Shown here: positions 28,799-36,760 of the stretch, piece after piece
Layout of the letters: each line of letters begins with the position of its first letter
How positions within the stretch are numbered: the stretch's first letter is position 1
DNA from: Lewinellaceae bacterium
GTDB taxonomy: Bacteria; Bacteroidota; Bacteroidia; Chitinophagales; Saprospiraceae
Direction of reading: 5' to 3'
Length of the DNA: 64,000 nucleotides
NCBI GenBank assembly: GCA_020636315.1
Contig: JACJYA010000015.1
Coordinates: forward strand, 167,449 to 231,448
The notes under the pieces: model-generated
Told to the model about the DNA's origin: nothing
The model's database searches: none
The model's input: only the letters and a program-made list of their open reading frames with translations
Made by a program: the position numbers and the translations under genes

Positions 28799-31023
28799 TA
28801 CCTTCCCACCTCCACCAGCCAAACATAAAATATCAGGTCTGCATCGGGAGGAATCGTGGGGGGAGCGCCACGCTGGCCGTACCCCAGGCCTGGCGGGATG
28901 GCCAGAATAGCCTTGTCGCCTTGTCGCAGCAGTGCAATGCCCTCATCCCAGCCTTTAATCACCTGGCCTTTCCCAAGAATAAACGATATGGGCTTACCGC
29001 GGGCAAATGAGCTGTCGAAGGTCTTGCCATCGAGGAGAACCCCTTTGTAGTGCACTTTCACTTCCTGGCCTGGCTGCGGCTGAAGGCCCGTTCCTTTTTC
29101 CAGGATCAGATACTCGAGTCCAGAGTTGGTTTTCCTGAGGGGGCCGGCCGGTACTCCCGGCTTGTATTCTTCAACCAGGCCTTGTACAACGGGCCCCAAC
29201 CCCGCGGCCCGTTCCTTTTCCTTCCCCGCCTGGTAGGCATCTTCGGTTACCACATCCGTCACAGCTATATCGTAAAACATCTCCTTCGCGTTTTCAAACC
29301 CCTGTGGTTTTTGAGGCAAGGTATCGATATTAAGAATTAAGGTAGCACTATCGCCCGCACCCATCATAGCCAGAGCTTTCAGTACGGGTGACGCTGAAGA
29401 TCCGTCCTGCTTCGCGGGAAACTTAAGGGATTGGGGAGAGCCATATACAAGGGAGTCTCCGTTGCGTACATAGGCATGAAAATAAACGTAATCCCCCGGT
29501 TTTGGAGGAGGGTTTCCGGTTTTGATGTATTGAGTTAAAACACCCACGCCCTCCAGGGTTATTTTCTGTGGGGTATCCGCCTTTCCTCCTTCTCCGGAAG
29601 AGCTACCCACAATTTTATAGACCCCCCAGATGGCGAGCGGGACGAGCAAGAGAAGAAGCAGCCACCTGGCCTTTCCCTCTAACTTTATTTTTGCCGGTTC
29701 CTTTTTTTCGGCTGCCGCCGAAAAGGGGTGTTGCCGGGGCAGGGGCCGCTCTTTTTTTTCAGGTGCAGGTTCGGGCTGCTTCTCCACTTTGGGGGGCTCA
29801 GGAACTTTTGTTTCCTTTTCTTTTGCCGGTGGGATAGGTTCCTTCCTTTGCCTTTCCAGGTCCATCAAACTTTCAATCCTGGACTTCGCTTCTTTGACGT
29901 ATTTTCCCTGCGGGTAATCCAGCACGTATTTTCTATAATGATAAAGGGATTTCTTTTCCAGAGCGGTTTGCCAGGCCTTTTCTTCCTCCAGCTCCCGGAT
30001 TGCCTCTAAAGACTGCCGGGAATAACGGCCGTTCGGGTACAAGCGGTCATATTCATAATAGCCAAACAGGCTATGCTCTCTTCGGGCTTTTGCCCATGCC
30101 TCCTCCTCTTCCAGAAAAGAAAGGTTTTCCCTGGCTTCGGCCGCGTACTGCCCTTCGGGATATTTTTCCAGAAACAGGCGAAAAGCGGATAAGGACCCTT
30201 CCGCTTTACAGGCTTTCCAATCCGCCGGTTCATTTGCCTTCAGCTTGAAAATGTATTGTCCTCCTTTGTGCCCTACTCCGTACAGCGGGTTTCCTTCGGG
30301 AAGCTGTTCATAATTTGCCCGGGTTTGATCAACTACTCTGTCAGCTATTTTTGCCACATTAAGGGCGTTGCTTTGGTTGCGGCTTAATACATCCAGAATG
30401 CTTTCTGCAAAGGGGCTGTTTTTTCCAGGTTCGCCGTCATATACTTCCTCGTCATGGCGCCCTGAGCAGATCGCCCAGCGCGAAGGTATTTTTTCCAGCT
30501 CCTCCATGGCATAGGTGGACCGGCTTGTACCCCGAGCAAAAAGAGAGCCGGAAAAACAGGAATCAGAAACGAGCAGGATATGACGGGCCTTTATCACTTT
30601 GATGAAATCCCGGATCGTGGAGTTCCTTATATAGCGGGCCGTTTTATCTTTTTTGGCGTCAAAAGGTATCCAGTAGGCCAATCCCGTACTTTTGTTCAGA
30701 TGGCCATGGCCGGAATAATAGATCAGGAGCTTATCTTCTTCCCGGACATGCTCCGTTAGATAGTCGAGCTGGTCGATGATGTTCTCTTCGCTGGCATTCT
30801 GGTCGAGCAGCAGGATAACATTTTCCGGATCGAGATCATACTTATCCAGTAAAAGGGCCTCGATATCCTGGACATCCTTGACTGCATTATTAAGGCCGGG
30901 AAATTCTTTGTACTCGTTTATGCCAATGCCCAGGAACCAGGATCTGCCGGAAGGCTGGCTCCATTCATGGCTCAGCTCATCCGGGCTATCCATCTGAATT
31001 CCCTTTTTCTTTTTATCAGGCAT
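28798..31023 (-). CDS. Caspase-like (C14) protease fused through a membrane helix to FKBP-type prolyl isomerase domains
   Basis: The protein has 741 residues. A caspase-like domain spans about 27-262 with the catalytic dyad H106 (LLIYYSGHGHLN) and C156 (ILLVSDSCFSGSLFARG). Three repeats of about 45 residues follow at 269-385, each with the pattern W-A-(S/L)-F/Y-Y-P-G-Y-EA (FRLFLEKYPEGQYAAEA, YYEYDRLYPNGRYSRQS, HYRKYVLDYPQGKYVKEA). A charged proline-rich linker (about 393-450) leads to one membrane helix (453-471, WLLLLLLVPLAIWGVYKIV). Outside lie a degenerate FKBP-like domain (about 487-597) and an intact FKBP domain (about 634-740, VKVHYKGVLLDGKTFDSSF, GYGQRGAPPTIPPDADLIFY). The predicted topology is caspase in the cytoplasm and FKBP in the periplasm. 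The C-terminal 260 residues closely resemble the lipoprotein encoded just upstream. I know of no described protein with this architecture. Confidence 0.92.
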   Translation of the reverse strand: MPDKKKKGIQMDSPDELSHEWSQPSGRSWFLGIGINEYKEFPGLNNAVKDVQDIEALLLDKYDLDPENVILLLDQNASEENIIDQLDYLTEHVREEDKLLIYYSGHGHLNKSTGLAYWIPFDAKKDKTARYIRNSTIRDFIKVIKARHILLVSDSCFSGSLFARGTSRSTYAMEELEKIPSRWAICSGRHDEEVYDGEPGKNSPFAESILDVLSRNQSNALNVAKIADRVVDQTRANYEQLPEGNPLYGVGHKGGQYIFKLKANEPADWKACKAEGSLSAFRLFLEKYPEGQYAAEARENLSFLEEEEAWAKARREHSLFGYYEYDRLYPNGRYSRQSLEAIRELEEEKAWQTALEKKSLYHYRKYVLDYPQGKYVKEAKSRIESLMDLERQRKEPIPPAKEKETKVPEPPKVEKQPEPAPEKKERPLPRQHPFSAAAEKKEPAKIKLEGKARWLLLLLLVPLAIWGVYKIVGSSSGEGGKADTPQKITLEGVGVLTQYIKTGNPPPKPGDYVYFHAYVRNGDSLVYGSPQSLKFPAKQDGSSASPVLKALAMMGAGDSATLILNIDTLPQKPQGFENAKEMFYDIAVTDVVTEDAYQAGKEKERAAGLGPVVQGLVEEYKPGVPAGPLRKTNSGLEYLILEKGTGLQPQPGQEVKVHYKGVLLDGKTFDSSFARGKPISFILGKGQVIKGWDEGIALLRQGDKAILAIPPGLGYGQRGAPPTIPPDADLIFYVWLVEVGR

Positions 31024-31135
31024 ACCGGCGTTTTTGATAAAATTATCAAAATCAAGATAAACAGAATAATCTAATCAATCTACCCCAACCTTACCTAAAA
31101 TACGAAACTGCTTGTTGTCTGTTTCAAAAACAACA

Positions 31136-31170
31136 GCGGCCTGCGGGATAATGAACATCCGGCAGGCCGC
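31136..31170 (-). terminator. Rho-independent terminator after the FKBP lipoprotein gene
   Basis: Arms GCGGCCTGC (31136-31144) and GCAGGCCGC (31162-31170) form a stem, and on the minus strand a T-rich tract (TGTTGTTTTTG) follows. An outer pair CAACAGC/GCTGTTG (31131 and 31191) can extend the structure. It suggests that the FKBP lipoprotein and the caspase-FKBP gene have separate transcripts, at least in part. Confidence 0.65.
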
Positions 31171-31200
31171 CACCAGCGAGCATACGTTCAGCTGTTGTTG

Positions 31201-32079
31201 CTATTCTATTCCCACCAGCTCTACATAAAAAACCAGGTAGGCGTTGGGAGGGATCACCGGCGGATTGCCCCGCGGGCCGTAACCCAGGTTCGGAGGAATA
31301 ACCAGGAGGGCTTTTCCACCTTTTTTCATCAGGGCGATGCCTTCATCCCAACCGGGGATGACCTGGCGCTGGCCCAAAGCGAAGCTGATGGGCTCACCGT
31401 GGGAAAAGGAGCTGTCAAAAGTTTGGCCGTTCAGCAGAACACCCCGGTATTGGACTTTCACCTGCTGGCCCGCCTGGGGCTGTGCACCGGTACCTTCTTC
31501 CAGCGTCAGATATTCCAAACCGGAATCAGTTGACTGGAGCGGGCCGGTAGGAGCTCCCGGCTTGTAATCATTTACCAATTTCTGCAGAACGGTATCCAGT
31601 GCGACTTTCCGGTCTTCTTCCTTTTTCACCTTGTAGGCCTCTTCGGTCATAACGTCCTTTACGGCAAGGTTATACAGAATCTCACTGGCATTTTCAAATC
31701 CCTGTGGTTTTCTGGGGAGCGTATCGATATTGATCGCAACAGAAGCGCTATCTCCGGCGCCCATTTTACTGAGGGCTTCCTGGATAGGGCTCAGTGGCTG
31801 ATTGGGGTCTTCCACTGTCGGAACCTGAAATGCCTGTTCCTCATCTCCCTGCATCCGGGTGGAAAAGATCAGCGAGTCTCCATTGTACACATAGGCGTGA
31901 AAAAGAACGATATCGCCTGGATTCGGCTTTGGGTTTCCGGCATTAATATGTTGGGTAAAATCCCCTCCTCCCTCAAGGGCGGCCTTTTCCGAACCTTCTT
32001 TTCCGTTGCATGAAGTAACGCCCATAGCAACCAACGCTAACCCTAGAATACTCATTAAGACCTTTAACCGCCTTTGCAT
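31201..32079 (-). CDS. FKBP-type peptidyl-prolyl cis-trans isomerase lipoprotein
   Basis: This 292-residue lipoprotein has a signal MQRRLKVLMSILGLALVAMG followed by VTSC. It carries a degenerate FKBP-like domain first (GDFTQHINAGNPKPNPGDIV to YNLAVKDVMTEEAY) and a full FKBP domain at the end (VKVQYRGVLLNGQTFDSSFS, RQVIPGWDEGIALMKKGGKA, GYGPRGNPPVIPPNAYLVFY). It should catalyse proline isomerisation or act as a chaperone in the periplasm. An ATG at 32127 would add 16 residues; 32079 was chosen because it gives a signal peptide of normal length. It is a close paralogue of the C-terminal part of the caspase-FKBP protein encoded 177 bp downstream. Confidence 0.92.
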   Translation of the reverse strand: MQRRLKVLMSILGLALVAMGVTSCNGKEGSEKAALEGGGDFTQHINAGNPKPNPGDIVLFHAYVYNGDSLIFSTRMQGDEEQAFQVPTVEDPNQPLSPIQEALSKMGAGDSASVAINIDTLPRKPQGFENASEILYNLAVKDVMTEEAYKVKKEEDRKVALDTVLQKLVNDYKPGAPTGPLQSTDSGLEYLTLEEGTGAQPQAGQQVKVQYRGVLLNGQTFDSSFSHGEPISFALGQRQVIPGWDEGIALMKKGGKALLVIPPNLGYGPRGNPPVIPPNAYLVFYVELVGIE

Positions 32080-32171
32080 GGCTGCAGGCAGAGCATTCTG
32101 CCTTGCCTGTTTTCTGCATTTGTTCATTATCTGTTGTTTTTGTTATAATTTACCCGTTCTGAAACGGAGCT

Positions 32172-32179
32172 CAAAGATA
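32172..32179 (-). promoter_or_regulatory. Bacteroidota-type -7 element for the FKBP lipoprotein gene
   Basis: The minus strand reads TATCTTTG, an exact match to TAnnTTTG, 45 bp before the upstream ATG at 32127. No clear TTTG is seen at the -33 position, so support rests on the -7 box and its place in the intergenic region shared with the divergent transporter gene. Confidence 0.45.
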
Positions 32180-32252
32180 GGAAAATATGGGTTGAGAACT
32201 TCAGAATAAAAGCGAAAGCGCTATTTCCGTTATCTTCATCATCAAAAAGCCA

Positions 32253-33581
32253 ATGCCTAAATCCATCACTTTCCGCCGGGGATTGTCCAGCGTATTGTTC
32301 TGGTCCATCATTTCTGCTGCTTTTATCGGGCCGGGAACTGTGACGACAGCCGCCAAAGCCGGAGCTTCTTTTCAACTGCAACTGATCTGGGCGCTGGTGT
32401 TCTCCATTCTGGCTACCATTGTATTGCAGGAAGCAGCAGCCCGAACCACTCTTGCCTCCGGAAAGAGCCTCGGGGCGATCATTGCTGCTCAATATCCGGG
32501 GGCATGGGGAAAACGCATACGCCGGGGATTGTTTCTGGCAGTGGCTTTTGGTTGTGCGGCCTATCAGGCCGGCAACCTTCTGGGCGCCGTTTCGGGGCTC
32601 AGGCTGGCCAGCCCCCTTCCTCCCTGGGTATTGTTATCCGGTACTGGACTAATCAGTATCTGGCTTTTATGGCAAGGTAGCGCCAAAAGGATCACCCGGA
32701 TTCTGGCTATTGTTGTTGCCATTATGGGAATAGCATTTACCGGTACGGCCGTACTGCAGAATGATTATTCCCTGGGGCAGGTGGCCCTAAGCACGCTCGG
32801 AGTAAATATTCCGGAAGGTGGAGCGCTGCTGGTGATCGGACTGATCGGCACGACCATTGTACCCTACAACCTTTTCCTGGCATCGGGCATCAGCCAGGGG
32901 CAGAGCCTTTCGGAAATGCGCTGGGGCATCAGCCTGGCTGTTCTCATTGGAGGCATTATTTCCATCGCAATACTGATAACTGGCACTCAGATGGAAGGGG
33001 CATTCACCTTTGAGGCTCTGGCCGATACTGTAGAACAAAAGCTGGGTTCCTATACAGGAGCACTGGTAGCCTTTGGCCTTTTTGCGGCGGGGTTGAGCTC
33101 CGCCGTAACGGCGCCCTTTGCCGCCGCTATTACGGCAAAAAGCCTTTTGGAAAGCGATGGGGGAGACTGGCGCCCAACCTCCCGGAATTTCCGGCTGGTT
33201 TGGGCCATAATTATGCTGGCCGGGCTGGCTTTTGGCCTGCTGAATGTAAAACCCATCCCCGCTATCATCCTGGCGCAGGCCATCAACGGCGTTCTGCTTC
33301 CTCTGGTAGTCGCTTTCCTGATCCTTGCGGTAAACGACAACAAACTGCTCGCCCCGGAATATACCAATGCCGTTTGGCAGAATTTATTGGCCCTCCTGGT
33401 CTTTACCATCACCTGTTTTCTGGGCATCAATAATATCGGAAAAGCAGCAGCAGCAACTTTTCCCGGCTGGGCCGGCGGGCTGCCGGACAGGGCAAACCTG
33501 CTGTTCAGCCTGGCAATAACGCTGGGAATAACCTGGAAAGTATATGGAACAAAAAGGCAGGCAACTGGCAACTCGCAATAA
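32253..33581 (+). CDS. NRAMP-family-like transporter with altered metal-binding motifs
   Basis: This 442-residue protein has about eleven membrane helices and the NRAMP/APC fold pattern. The first helix reads FIGPGTVTTAAKAGASFQLQ and aligns with the canonical DPGNFATDLEAGA, so the ligand residues Asp and Asn are replaced by Gly and Thr (GPGT at 26-29). In helix 6 the canonical MPHN is VPYN (203-206) within GTTIVPYNLFLASG. Canonical NRAMP proteins import Mn, Fe or other divalent metals with protons using those ligands; their loss suggests another substrate or a different site, as in known divergent branches of the family. It is divergent from the FKBP lipoprotein gene, 125 bp between the outermost starts. 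Confidence 0.88.
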   Translation: MPKSITFRRGLSSVLFWSIISAAFIGPGTVTTAAKAGASFQLQLIWALVFSILATIVLQEAAARTTLASGKSLGAIIAAQYPGAWGKRIRRGLFLAVAFGCAAYQAGNLLGAVSGLRLASPLPPWVLLSGTGLISIWLLWQGSAKRITRILAIVVAIMGIAFTGTAVLQNDYSLGQVALSTLGVNIPEGGALLVIGLIGTTIVPYNLFLASGISQGQSLSEMRWGISLAVLIGGIISIAILITGTQMEGAFTFEALADTVEQKLGSYTGALVAFGLFAAGLSSAVTAPFAAAITAKSLLESDGGDWRPTSRNFRLVWAIIMLAGLAFGLLNVKPIPAIILAQAINGVLLPLVVAFLILAVNDNKLLAPEYTNAVWQNLLALLVFTITCFLGINNIGKAAAATFPGWAGGLPDRANLLFSLAITLGITWKVYGTKRQATGNSQ

Positions 33582-33622
33582 ACCACTTACTGTTGATAAC
33601 CAACGCTTTATTTCTTTTCTAT

Positions 33623-33639
33623 AAAATCCGGGATGGCTC
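33623..33639. repeat. Partial copy of the 28751 palindrome
   Basis: The 17-bp sequence aaaatccgggatggctc is identical to 28778-28794. As there, it lies between the ends of two convergent genes (stops at 33581 and 33643). Only one arm is present. Confidence 0.55.
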
Positions 33640-33642
33640 CTG

Positions 33643-34821
33643 TCATTTCATCTGTTCGGGCAATTCAACGAACTTATGGGGTGTGATCTCAATGTCGTCC
33701 GCCAGTGGTTTGCGATAAGCCACGTGAATGCGGTCGATCTCAACCCCGAGCTTCATATAAACACTTACCGCTTCGGTATTGTGAGCGCGTACGGTGGTGA
33801 AATACATTTCCGGATATCTCGAATGGTTTTCTTCCCGGGCGGAATAAGCCATCAGGATGCCGGCAATACCCTTTGAGCGATAATCCGGATGAACACCAAA
33901 AGCGATTCCTTTGGCATTGAGTTTTTTGGCTCTCCATTTGCGCCACAACAAACCGGGTATAGTCCTCCAGTTCAGCTTTCCTTTGGCAGGTTTCAGCAAT
34001 TCGTTAATGTCGGGAATTGAAACGCAAAAGCCGGCCGGTTTACCTTCAAAATAAGCCATGGTAATGATCTTCGGGTCGAGAATGGCCTTTGCCTCATTAA
34101 TTACTTCTACGGGCTGGTCAGGAGTCATGGGTTTGAAGTGCTCATACTGGCTGAAGGCCGCATTGTAAACTTCACAAAAATCCTGAGCATATTGTTCAAG
34201 ATTTTCAAGATGGAGGTAGTCAGCCTTAATGTCGTAGCGTTTACACAAGGTATCCATAACCTTATTCAACCGCTCAAAAGGGATATTGCTGGTATCTCCC
34301 CGAAAGGTCAGTATTTGTTCAAATGGAAGAAACCCCCAATCGAGAAAAAACTTTTCGTAATAAGGCGGGTTGTAATTTTCCTGGAAAAGAGGTGGAAAAA
34401 AACCCTTCACCAACAATCCCCAGAATTTTTCGCGCTCTCCAAAATTGACCGGCCCATCGATTGCCCTGGCGCCCCTTTCCTTCAACCAGTTTTCCGCCGT
34501 TTCAAATAATATATCGGCAAGAGCCTGATCATTGATACAGTCGAAGAAGCCAATCCCTCCCAGGGAATAAGGTTGTTTTTTATTCCGTTCATGGTCAATA
34601 AAGGCTGCAATACGCCCCACCGGTTTCTTTTTTCCATCCAGCAGCACAAAACAGCGGGCCTCTCCATTTTCCAGCACTTTATTTTTCTCCGGGTCGAAAA
34701 CGGCCTCCACATCTGACTCCAGAGGACAGATCCATTTTTCATCATTCCGATAAACGACATGCGGAACCCGATGGAATAGTTTCCACCCTTTTCTATCCTT
34801 TACTTCGACAATAGAATGCAT
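33643..34821 (-). CDS. GNAT-like acyltransferase-fold protein, conserved beside an alpha-oxoamine synthase
   Basis: This 392-residue protein resembles large GNAT-type (YghO-like) proteins: a first half around CFVLLDGKKKPVGRIAAFID and GGIGFFDCINDQALADILF, and a second GNAT-like half with AKGIAFGVHPDYRSKGIAGI and the phosphate-loop-like GIAGILMAYSAR, followed by HNTEAVSVYMKLGVE. Substrate is not known. The frame extends upstream to 34941, but residues before MHSIVEVKDRKGWKLF are of odd composition and cover a hairpin, so the start was set at 34821. It lies downstream of the alpha-oxoamine synthase, and I recall the same pair from other Bacteroidota, which hints at a role in lipid synthesis. Confidence 0.82.
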   Translation of the reverse strand: MHSIVEVKDRKGWKLFHRVPHVVYRNDEKWICPLESDVEAVFDPEKNKVLENGEARCFVLLDGKKKPVGRIAAFIDHERNKKQPYSLGGIGFFDCINDQALADILFETAENWLKERGARAIDGPVNFGEREKFWGLLVKGFFPPLFQENYNPPYYEKFFLDWGFLPFEQILTFRGDTSNIPFERLNKVMDTLCKRYDIKADYLHLENLEQYAQDFCEVYNAAFSQYEHFKPMTPDQPVEVINEAKAILDPKIITMAYFEGKPAGFCVSIPDINELLKPAKGKLNWRTIPGLLWRKWRAKKLNAKGIAFGVHPDYRSKGIAGILMAYSAREENHSRYPEMYFTTVRAHNTEAVSVYMKLGVEIDRIHVAYRKPLADDIEITPHKFVELPEQMK

Positions 34822-34848
34822 GGTAATGATTTTAGTATTGCCTGAGCG

Positions 34849-34885
34849 GCGAAGCGGTGGCGGCTTCCGCCGGCCACCGCTTCGC
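34849..34885. repeat. GC-rich hairpin between two minus-strand genes
   Basis: Perfect 13-bp arms GCGAAGCGGTGGC (34849-34861) and GCCACCGCTTCGC (34873-34885) surround an 11-nt loop. It lies between the oxoamine synthase stop and the acyltransferase start. There is no T run, so it may be an mRNA processing or stability element, or an attenuator. Confidence 0.55.
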
Positions 34886-34921
34886 TCTGAGGTATGCGCT
34901 TTTGGTAAAGCGGACTGATCA

Positions 34922-36169
34922 TCAGAATATCGTACTGACATCTACTTCCTTCTCATACTCACCGGCTTTAAGTTTTCCGGACACTGCACCAAAGGCTTCG
35001 ATCGTCCTTCTGATGTCTTCTTCGCTATGAGCGGCAGTGGGGATCAGGCGCAACAGGATCACATCCTTCGGCACCACCGGATAGATAACCACCGAACAGA
35101 AGATATTGTGGTTTTCCCGCAGGTCAAGCACCAGGTTAGCCGCTTCAAAGGGTGAGCCACTGAGAAATACCGGAGTGACGCAACTGGTGGTGTTCCCCAG
35201 GTTAAATCCTTTTTCCCGCAGGCCGTTCTGCAACATGTTTACATTCTTCCACAGCTTTTCCTTTAGCTCCGGGTTTTTCCGAAGCAGCTCCAGCCGTTTC
35301 AGGTTACCGATTACGAAAGGCATAGGCAGTGATTTGGCAAAGATCTGTGAACGCAAATTGTACCGAAGCGTATCGATGATGCCTTGATCACCGGCTACGA
35401 ATGCACCAATGCTGGCCATTGACTTGGCAAAGGTGCTGAAGTAGAGGTCGATCTCATCCTGCACCCCCTGCTCCTCTCCGGCTCCGGCTCCGGTAGCCCC
35501 CAAAGTGCCGAAACCATGCGCATCATCAACGAACAGGCGGAAATTGTATTTATCCTTAAGAGCAACGATCTCCTTGAGAATGCCTTGCTCACCCTGCATT
35601 CCAAAAACCCCTTCGGAAATCACCAGAATGCCGCCTCCCGTTTCTTCAGCCACTACGGCTGCTTTCTTCAATTGCTTTTCAAAGCTTTCAATATCATTGT
35701 GCTCAAATGGGAAACGCTTACCAAGGTGCAGGCGAATGCCATCGTAAATACAGGCATGGCAATCCTTATCATAAACGACAACATCACGGCGAACCAGCAA
35801 GGTGTCAATGATAGAGACAACACCCTGGTAACCAAAGTTCAGCAACAGAGCTTTCTCCTTGTGTACAAAGCTGGCCAGTTCCGCTTCCAGCTGTTCATGG
35901 TATTTTGTTTCTCCCGACATTATCCGGGCACCCATTGGATATGCCATGCCCCAGTCCCTGGCTGCGTCGGCATCTACTTTACGGACCTCAGGGTGGTTGG
36001 CCAAGCCGAGGTAACTGTTCAGGCTCCATACGATGACCTCCTTACCTCTGAACTTCATCCGGGGCCCCAGTTCTCCTTCCAGCTTGGGAAAGGTGAAATA
36101 ACCGTGCGCAAAATTCGAGTACTGCCCCAACGGCCCTTTGTTGTCTTGAAACTTTGCAAATAAATCCAT
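34922..36169 (-). CDS. Alpha-oxoamine synthase family enzyme (serine palmitoyltransferase-like)
   Basis: This 415-residue PLP enzyme belongs to the alpha-oxoamine synthase family, which joins an acyl-CoA or acyl-ACP to an amino acid. Motifs are the N-terminal WSLNSYLGLANHPEV, the aspartate motif LFVDDAHGFGTLGATGAG and the PLP lysine in YFSTFAKSMASIGAF. DKDCHACIYDGIRLHLG carries the stacking histidine. Relatives include serine palmitoyltransferase, 8-amino-7-oxononanoate synthase and 2-amino-3-ketobutyrate ligase. The Bacteroidota form with this N-terminus is most often discussed as sphingolipid-base or similar; a serine palmitoyltransferase role is likely but not proved by sequence. The rhodanese gene is 44 bp upstream and the acyltransferase-like gene downstream. 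Confidence 0.88.
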   Translation of the reverse strand: MDLFAKFQDNKGPLGQYSNFAHGYFTFPKLEGELGPRMKFRGKEVIVWSLNSYLGLANHPEVRKVDADAARDWGMAYPMGARIMSGETKYHEQLEAELASFVHKEKALLLNFGYQGVVSIIDTLLVRRDVVVYDKDCHACIYDGIRLHLGKRFPFEHNDIESFEKQLKKAAVVAEETGGGILVISEGVFGMQGEQGILKEIVALKDKYNFRLFVDDAHGFGTLGATGAGAGEEQGVQDEIDLYFSTFAKSMASIGAFVAGDQGIIDTLRYNLRSQIFAKSLPMPFVIGNLKRLELLRKNPELKEKLWKNVNMLQNGLREKGFNLGNTTSCVTPVFLSGSPFEAANLVLDLRENHNIFCSVVIYPVVPKDVILLRLIPTAAHSEEDIRRTIEAFGAVSGKLKAGEYEKEVDVSTIF

Positions 36170-36213
36170 AGGTTAAATTTTTTCAAATTGTATTGAGAAC
36201 AGCAGCAAAAAAG

Positions 36214-36741
36214 CTACCATACTTTTTCGGTTTCATGGTTGTCAACCCACTTACTCCACTTGGAATTATAGGTGTGCAATTTTTGGGTAGGCTTTCCGTT
36301 CTGATCGACAATGGGGTATCCCTGGTTAACCCATTCGAAAATGCTGCCATAAAGATTACTCACATTTTCGTATCCCATCTCCCGGAGTTTTTCTCCGATC
36401 TTTTCACTTCTATAACCAACTGAGCAATAGAGGATGACTCTGGCGTCTTTCGGAACTTCCTTCAGCTTCTCCTTGTCGAATTGCCGGTAGCCCAGGTGGG
36501 CCGCACCGTCAATATGACTGACATTGTATTCTTCTTGCTCCCGCGCGTCAAAGATATAAACTTCATCTTGAATATGCCTCAATTCCTCAACGCCAATTAT
36601 TGGTACTGAGAAGTTTAGCAGGCGGGTAAGCTCTTTGTCGAATTCCTGGTTAACTACTGCAGGCCGGCTGGCCGGTGGCTGAGAGCAGGCTGGTTCCATA
36701 ATAAAAAAACTCATAATCAGAAAAAACAACAATTGCTTCAT
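36214..36741 (-). CDS. Exported rhodanese-like domain protein
   Basis: This 175-residue protein has an N-terminal export signal (MKQLLFFLIMSFFIMEPAC) that may end in a lipid-bearing cysteine. The rhodanese domain covers most of the rest: VYIFDAREQEEYNVSHIDGA and the active-site loop ILYCSVGYRSEKIG, whose cysteine carries the persulfide. The six-residue loop fits sulfurtransferases. Its substrate in the periplasm is unknown. It begins 19 bp downstream of mvaD and ends 44 bp before the oxoamine synthase start, so the three genes may form one operon. Confidence 0.88.
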   Translation of the reverse strand: MKQLLFFLIMSFFIMEPACSQPPASRPAVVNQEFDKELTRLLNFSVPIIGVEELRHIQDEVYIFDAREQEEYNVSHIDGAAHLGYRQFDKEKLKEVPKDARVILYCSVGYRSEKIGEKLREMGYENVSNLYGSIFEWVNQGYPIVDQNGKPTQKLHTYNSKWSKWVDNHETEKVW

Positions 36742-36760
36742 ATCCCTTAATTGTCCTCCA

